From JBFGSX01 sp041581335 (GTDB lineage: Archaea > Thermoplasmatota > E2 > JACPAO01 > JAHFTW01), in the NCBI GenBank assembly GCA_041581335.1, contig JBFIDG010000013.1, forward strand, positions 1 to 24,484: a stretch of 24,484 nucleotides of DNA. Reading direction: 5' to 3'. The translations under genes were made by a program, and so were the position numbers. Shown here in pieces: positions 20,919 to 24,484 of this stretch. Position 1 is the stretch's first letter. Each line of letters starts with the position of its first letter. The notes under the pieces were generated by a model. The model had not been told where the DNA came from, searched no databases, and saw only the letters and a list, made by a program, of their open reading frames with translations.

Positions 20919-21779
20919 ATGGCCAACGCGGCCCGCCGACGGCCCGAGAACGCCGAGGGCGAGTTCTTCGTGGACGATTCATGCATCGATTGCGGCACAT
21001 GCATGTGGATGGCCCCGGGGACCTTCGCGGACCGCGGAGGCATGAGCGCTGTCATCAGGCAACCCGCCGACGGCGGCATTCGGCGCCGCGCGCTGCAAGC
21101 GGCAGTGTCGTGCCCGACGGGGAGCATCGGCGGCGGCGACGTACGAGACATCCGCAGGGCCCGAGATTCCTTCCCAGACGCCATCACGGACGGACTGTGG
21201 CACCTAGGGTTCCATGACCGCAGCAGCTTCGGCGCTGCGTCGTACCTGGTCGCCACGGCAGCGGGCAACATCATGGTCGACGCGCCCCGCTTCAGTGAGC
21301 CATTGGCCCGCCAGTTGGATGAGATGGGCGGCGTACAAGGGATGCTGTTCACCCACCGCGACGATGTGGCAGACCATGCGCGGTTCGCGGACCGTTTCGG
21401 CGCGCGGCGGTTCATCCATGCCGCGGACGCCGATGCCATCCCCGACGCGGAGGTCGTGTTCGATATCGATGTCGCCACGGAGATCCTCCCCGGGGTGACC
21501 GCCATCCCCGTCCCAGGCCATACCGAGGGCAGCACCTGCTACCTGGTCAACCAGACGCTCTTCACAGGCGACCACCTGGCGTGGGACCCGGCCGCCGGTC
21601 GGCTCAAGGCGTTCCGGCGAGCGTGCTGGTACAGCTGGGATGCACAGATCGTCTCCATGGCACGGCTACGCGGCCTTACTTTCACCCGGGTCTTGCCAGG
21701 CCACGGCCATCCAGCGACGATGCCGGCCGAGCGCATGGCGGCGGCGCTGGAGGCGTGCGTCGAGTGGATGAAGATCTAG
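20919..21779 (+). CDS. Ferredoxin-metallo-beta-lactamase-fold fusion protein
   Basis: The protein has 286 residues. An N-terminal iron-sulfur module has Cys22-x2-Cys25-x2-Cys28 (SCIDCGTCMW) and Cys65 in SCPTGSI, enough for one [4Fe-4S] cluster. An MBL-fold hydrolase domain follows. Its metal ligands are probably His146, Asp148 and His153 in FTHRDDVADH, with His201 (VPGHTEGST), Asp218 (FTGDHL) and His262 (LPGHGHP). The order, the unusual THRDDVADH form and the linker (GMSAVIRQP...LQAAVSCPTGSI) match from memory a cyanobacterial and plant chloroplast family annotated as metallo-beta-lactamase/ferredoxin proteins. The activity is unknown; a redox-linked thioester or glyoxalase-like hydrolysis is conceivable. 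No TATA box or Shine-Dalgarno site is obvious. The gene ends on a CTAG shared with the convergent membrane protein gene. Confidence 0.9.
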   Translation: MANAARRRPENAEGEFFVDDSCIDCGTCMWMAPGTFADRGGMSAVIRQPADGGIRRRALQAAVSCPTGSIGGGDVRDIRRARDSFPDAITDGLWHLGFHDRSSFGAASYLVATAAGNIMVDAPRFSEPLARQLDEMGGVQGMLFTHRDDVADHARFADRFGARRFIHAADADAIPDAEVVFDIDVATEILPGVTAIPVPGHTEGSTCYLVNQTLFTGDHLAWDPAAGRLKAFRRACWYSWDAQIVSMARLRGLTFTRVLPGHGHPATMPAERMAAALEACVEWMKI

Positions 21780-22627
21780 CGCATCCACTGGATGACACCC
21801 TCGAACGGCTGGCCTTGGTAGACCCCCGCGTCAGCAGGTTCGATGCGGAACCGCACGCTCATGCCGCTCCAGTCGCCGCCTTTGACGACAGCGTCGCCGT
21901 CAATCTCCAGCACATCCCCCGAGACGATGGTGCGGGTCGCCACGGCCTCAACCCCGGACCCCGTCTCGACGGAGACGACGAGACGAAGGCGCTCTGCGCC
22001 GCCCGTGAAGTCGCTCCAGACATACTGCAAGCGGAGGCTCTGGGTCTCGTAGGGCGCGACAAACTCCTGTTGGTGGCCTCCGTACGAAGGCCCGGCGCCC
22101 GCGTACAACGCGGGACCCATGTTGCCGATGTGGCTATCGGAGGAGATGACGGGCTGCTCGGGAGCGCCGCTGAGCGCTTCCGACAGGGGGTTGTCGCCCA
22201 CAAGACCAGCAGCCAGGACGACGACGAGCAGCAATGCCACGACCCCAGCGACCGCGAGGCCCGTACGCCGGTCGCTGCTCGCGCCGGGGCTCTGCTGTTG
22301 CTGGCCGATGACATCGCCGGCGGCCCCGGTCGAAAGGATGACCTGTTGCTGTTGTTGACCACGGTCACGGCCGCCGACGAGCAGGAAGATGATGCCGACG
22401 AACACCAGGATGATGCCCAGGCCGGTGGCCAGTGCGCCGCCTGCGACCAGCGCCTCATCGGCCTTCTGGCGATCCTCGTCCTTGCCGATACCCAGCGGCC
22501 CCTGCTCTTCTTGGTGGTCTTTGGCATCGAGCGCGCCGAACACCGCCGCGCCGACGCCCACAAGGGCAAGGACGATGCCTGCGAGCAAGAACAAGATGCC
22601 GAATACTTTCAGGACCGTGCCGGCCAC
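21776..22627 (-). CDS. Gln-rich three-TM membrane protein, unknown function
   Basis: The protein has 283 residues from a GTG start. Two N-terminal membrane segments (about 7-30 and 61-85) flank a charged, Gln/Asp/Lys-rich loop. A linker with two polyglutamine runs follows, GQQQQQ (90-95) and GQQQQ (108-112), bracketing VILSTGAAGDVI. A third membrane segment spans 123-143. The last 140 residues form a beta-rich domain (YETQSLRLQYVWSDF, ERLRLVVSVETGSG, SMSVRFRIEPADAGVYQGQPFEGVIQW-like strands) that should be extracytoplasmic and could be a jelly-roll. GTG at 22627 has a GCTAAGAAC box at about -26. I know no matching family. The neighbour upstream on the same strand is 49 nt away and probably has its own promoter. 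Confidence 0.75.
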   Translation of the reverse strand: MAGTVLKVFGILFLLAGIVLALVGVGAAVFGALDAKDHQEEQGPLGIGKDEDRQKADEALVAGGALATGLGIILVFVGIIFLLVGGRDRGQQQQQVILSTGAAGDVIGQQQQSPGASSDRRTGLAVAGVVALLLVVVLAAGLVGDNPLSEALSGAPEQPVISSDSHIGNMGPALYAGAGPSYGGHQQEFVAPYETQSLRLQYVWSDFTGGAERLRLVVSVETGSGVEAVATRTIVSGDVLEIDGDAVVKGGDWSGMSVRFRIEPADAGVYQGQPFEGVIQWMR

Positions 22628-22648
22628 GGTCGCCGAGTCGTGGGACCG

Positions 22649-22657
22649 TTCTTAGCG
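22649..22657 (-). promoter_or_regulatory. TATA-like box of the Gln-rich membrane protein gene
   Basis: The minus strand reads CGCTAAGAA, with TAAG centred 25-26 nt before the GTG at 22627. It closely resembles the box of the left-edge gene (CCTAAGAAG). Confidence 0.45.
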
Positions 22658-22676
22658 TTAAGGGGACCGGCCGAGA

Positions 22677-23063
22677 CTACTCTTCGTCGCCGAGCTTGCG
22701 GGCGACCTTCTTCTCGGCCTTCTTGACCTGGCCGCCGACCCAGACGTCGACGTTCTCGATGAGCCCCTGGAAGGTCTTGGGGGACTTCTCTTTGATGAAC
22801 GCCCGCGTCGCCTCGGTCTCGTCCTTGTAACGCTCCTTCAGACCCTTGTATTGGCCGAAGGCGGTCTTCATCTGGTTGTGGACCGCCTTCTCGACCTCGT
22901 GCAGGTAGTCCTTGGCCTCCATCTTGATACGCGGCTCGCGAGGACCAGGGTAGATGATGAGCACCTCTTCGCCGGCGTATTCGCTCAGTCCACTGACCTG
23001 CCCGTTGGGGCTGACGCGTTTGGTGCCGAGGATCTTGCCTTCCGTGCCGATGTCGATCTTCAT
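22677..23063 (-). CDS. Small Lys-rich protein, unknown function
   Basis: This soluble protein has 128 residues. The N-terminal 45 residues look like a small beta domain (MKIDIGTEGKILGTKRVSPNGQVSGLSEYAGEEVLIIYPG), loosely reminiscent of AbrB/MraZ-like swapped-hairpin or related archaeal small proteins through its VSPNGQVSGLSEYAGEEV pattern. That resemblance is weak. The remainder is a long charged helix (YLHEVEKAVHNQMKTAFGQYKGLKERYKDETEATRAFIKEK) followed by a short hydrophobic stretch (FQGLIENVDVWVGGQ) and a Lys-rich tail (KKAEKKVARKLGDEE). No cysteine is present. Nucleic-acid binding is possible given the basic helix and tail. The ATG at 23063 lies back to back with the TraB-like gene, and a TTAAAA box is centred about 39 nt upstream. 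Confidence 0.75.
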   Translation of the reverse strand: MKIDIGTEGKILGTKRVSPNGQVSGLSEYAGEEVLIIYPGPREPRIKMEAKDYLHEVEKAVHNQMKTAFGQYKGLKERYKDETEATRAFIKEKSPKTFQGLIENVDVWVGGQVKKAEKKVARKLGDEE

Positions 23064-23098
23064 GTGGAGCCCTGTATGTCTGCGTGTAGCTTTGTGGG

Positions 23099-23106
23099 AT
23101 TTTAAG
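23099..23106. promoter_or_regulatory. Symmetric TATA element between divergent genes
   Basis: ATTTTAAG reads as a TATA-like box on both strands. It is centred 22-23 nt before the plus-strand ATG at 23125 and about 39 nt before the minus-strand ATG at 23063. It is the only A/T-rich patch in the 61-nt gap, so one element may serve both directions or only the plus-strand gene. Confidence 0.4.
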
Positions 23107-23124
23107 GGTGCGGCCCCGGGCCAG

Positions 23125-23889
23125 ATGGTTCATGGCCCCCCTCTGTCTGCCCGGCCCGTGGAACAGTTCGACCTCACCGTCGCAGGCCGCCAGGTGCACC
23201 TGGTCGGCAGCATCCCAGGCTTCGTCCCCGACGGAGAGGCCGTGGCGGCCCTCTTGGACCGCGTGCGCCCGGACCAGGTGGCATTGGGGATCCCGCCCGA
23301 GGACCTACCCGCCCTCAAGGTGCTGGCCGAGAGCGACGACCCCAGCAGCCTCATCCCGGCCACGGCCAAGCCCACCTACGAGGTCGGCGCCGGCGCGCCC
23401 GGCCTCGAGAGCATCCACGACATCCGGACGCCGGATGCCGAGGAGGACGACGAGGGGTTCGCATCCCTTGACCCACTCCAGGCACGCCTCCTGCACCTCC
23501 TCGAGCGCTTCGGTGACGTGCGCCTGCCGAGCCCGGACCTGGAAGCGGCGTTCCGCTGGGCGACCCAGAACGACGCCCCGGTCGAAGCGCTTGACCTGGA
23601 CGACGAGGCCCACGCCGAGGTCTTCGTGCGCTCCAACCGCATGTGGGACGTGATCCGCAACAGCCGGCTACAACCAAAGATCATGAAGGCGACGTTCAAG
23701 GACGCCTCAGACGCAGCAGAGCTGGTGCGCGCGTTCGATGCGATGCAGACCAAGATCCCCAGCCTGAAGGTCGTGGAGTCCGCCCGTGAGGCCCACATGG
23801 CAAAGCGGCTCGGGGAGCTCCCCGCCGGCAGCGTCGTGGCCATCGTGCCGCTGGCGCGGCTGGCCGGCGTCAAAGCCGCCCTGGAGTAG
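23125..23889 (+). CDS. Degenerate TraB/GumN-like fold protein
   Basis: The protein has 254 residues from the ATG at 23125; an open frame to 22954 overlaps the divergent gene and is rejected. The N-terminus (VHLVGSIPGFVPDGEAVAALLDRVRPDQVALGIPPEDLPALK, 24-65) follows the TraB pattern of a beta strand, GTAHVS-like turn, helix and PDVVAVELD strand. The C-terminus (LKVVESAREAHMAKRLGELPAGSVVAIVPLARLAGVKAAL, 214-253) follows the ERDRYMAERL...VVAVVGAGHLPG region. The positions expected to be catalytic are changed: GTAH is GSIP, the VELD acid is lost (LGIP) and GAGH is PLAR. The middle is acidic and carries NRMWDVIRNSRLQPKIMKATFK. I infer a non-enzymatic relative. The assignment is by remembered pattern, not alignment. 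rfcS starts 50 nt downstream. Confidence 0.6.
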   Translation: MVHGPPLSARPVEQFDLTVAGRQVHLVGSIPGFVPDGEAVAALLDRVRPDQVALGIPPEDLPALKVLAESDDPSSLIPATAKPTYEVGAGAPGLESIHDIRTPDAEEDDEGFASLDPLQARLLHLLERFGDVRLPSPDLEAAFRWATQNDAPVEALDLDDEAHAEVFVRSNRMWDVIRNSRLQPKIMKATFKDASDAAELVRAFDAMQTKIPSLKVVESAREAHMAKRLGELPAGSVVAIVPLARLAGVKAALE

Positions 23890-23939
23890 CTTCAGCGCTG
23901 AACAGACCCTTCATCAACCCCACCTCGCTGGCCGGCGCA

Positions 23940-24484
23940 ATGAAGGATGTCTGGGTGGAGAAGTACCGGCCCAAGAGCTTGGACGACGTGGTCGGCCAAG
24001 AGGACACCGTGGAGCGCCTCAAGGCGTACGTCCAGAACAACAGCATCCCCCACATGATGTTCGCCGGACCCCCCGGCACGGGCAAGACCACCAGTGCCAT
24101 CGCCTTGGCCAAGGACCTCTGGGGCGAAGACTGGAAGGGTCGCTTCTTGGAACTCAATGCCTCCGACGAGCGTGGTATCGGCGTGGTCCGTGGCAAGATC
24201 AAGGAGTTCGCCCGGGTCAGTACGACCGACCGCACCGGCTTCAAGATCGTCTTCCTGGACGAGGCCGATGCCTTGACCCACGACGCCCAGTCGGCCCTGC
24301 GCCGCACCATGGAGCGCTACACGCAGACGACGCGTTTCGTGCTGAGCTGCAACTACTCTTCCAAGATCATCGACCCGATCCAGAGCCGCTGCGCCGTCTT
24401 CCGGTTCCGCCCGCTCCAGACGGACCAGATCAAGAAGTACATCCGGAAGATCGCCAAGGAAGAAGGCGTCGAGATCACCGCCGA
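23940..24484 (+). CDS. rfcS: Replication factor C small subunit (5' part)
   Basis: The first 181 residues of the clamp-loader small subunit are visible, running off the right edge. RFC opens and loads the PCNA sliding clamp onto primed DNA using ATP. The N-terminus VWVEKYRPKSLDDVVGQEDTV is the RFC box II-type signature. Walker A is GPPGTGKTT and Walker B is IVFLDEADAL. Box VI-like ELNASDERGI follows Walker A, and sensor 1 with the trans-acting arginine finger motif is SCNYSSKIIDPIQSRC. The start ATG at 23940 is the first in-frame start; upstream codons contain no ATG, GTG or TTG back to the previous gene. No clear TATA box is seen, so it may be co-transcribed with the TraB-like gene 50 nt upstream. 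Identification is very secure and is the strongest archaeal marker here. Confidence 0.97.
   Translation, partial: MKDVWVEKYRPKSLDDVVGQEDTVERLKAYVQNNSIPHMMFAGPPGTGKTTSAIALAKDLWGEDWKGRFLELNASDERGIGVVRGKIKEFARVSTTDRTGFKIVFLDEADALTHDAQSALRRTMERYTQTTRFVLSCNYSSKIIDPIQSRCAVFRFRPLQTDQIKKYIRKIAKEEGVEITA

Noticed and set aside
1..24484. CRISPR arrays, insertion sequences, integrases or attachment sites
   Set aside because: No regularly spaced repeats, transposase or integrase motifs, or long direct or inverted terminal repeats were seen by eye.

Overview
The window reads as a contiguous piece of a GC-rich archaeal chromosome. The archaeal assignment rests on an RFC small subunit (clamp loader) at the right edge, an archaeal/eukaryal-type glycyl-tRNA synthetase, an NfeD-slipin pair, a short Lrp/AsnC regulator, and TATA-like boxes placed 25-27 nt before many start codons, the layout of leaderless archaeal promoters. 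Proteins are not extremely acidic, so a haloarchaeon is unlikely. A euryarchaeal lineage such as Thermoplasmatota/Poseidoniia is possible, but this is a guess from gene content. A bacterial-type topoisomerase I and a plant/cyanobacterial-style ferredoxin-metallohydrolase point to gene uptake from bacteria. I see no CRISPR, insertion sequence, rRNA or tRNA.

Layout. Positions 1-6275 (minus strand): a truncated membrane protein, an AI-2E family transporter, topA, and a secreted VIT-VWA protein with a C-terminal membrane anchor. Its promoter carries a 16-bp perfect palindrome. 6485-8191 (plus): an orphan sensor histidine kinase. 8188-9669 (minus): an LVIVD-repeat lipoprotein. 9815-11022 (plus): an Lrp-like regulator, two tandem tiny Cys-rich paralogues too short for ordinary gene calling, and a small lipoprotein. 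11019-11651 (minus): a MarC-family membrane protein. 11806-13995 (plus): a class III aminotransferase and an internally duplicated membrane protein. 14000-15451 (minus): glycerol kinase. 15498-21779 (plus): an amidohydrolase overlapping an unknown acidic protein, glyS, NfeD plus slipin, and the ferredoxin-MBL fusion. 21776-23063 (minus): a Gln-rich membrane protein and a small basic protein. 23125-24484 (plus): a degenerate TraB-like protein and the start of rfcS.

How it fits together. Most genes are single transcription units with their own promoter, so few functional links can be drawn. The real pairs are NfeD-slipin (membrane quality control), the two Cys-rich paralogues (ATGA overlap), amidohydrolase plus acidic protein (10-nt overlap), and possibly the TraB-like gene with rfcS. 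Three of the four convergent gene pairs end on one shared CTAG, so that each gene's TAG stop overlaps the other's. The most promising unexplained items are the tandem Cys-rich family, the palindromic operator in the VIT-VWA promoter, the exact 120-residue duplication in the 13258 gene, and the TraB-like protein that has lost its catalytic motifs.
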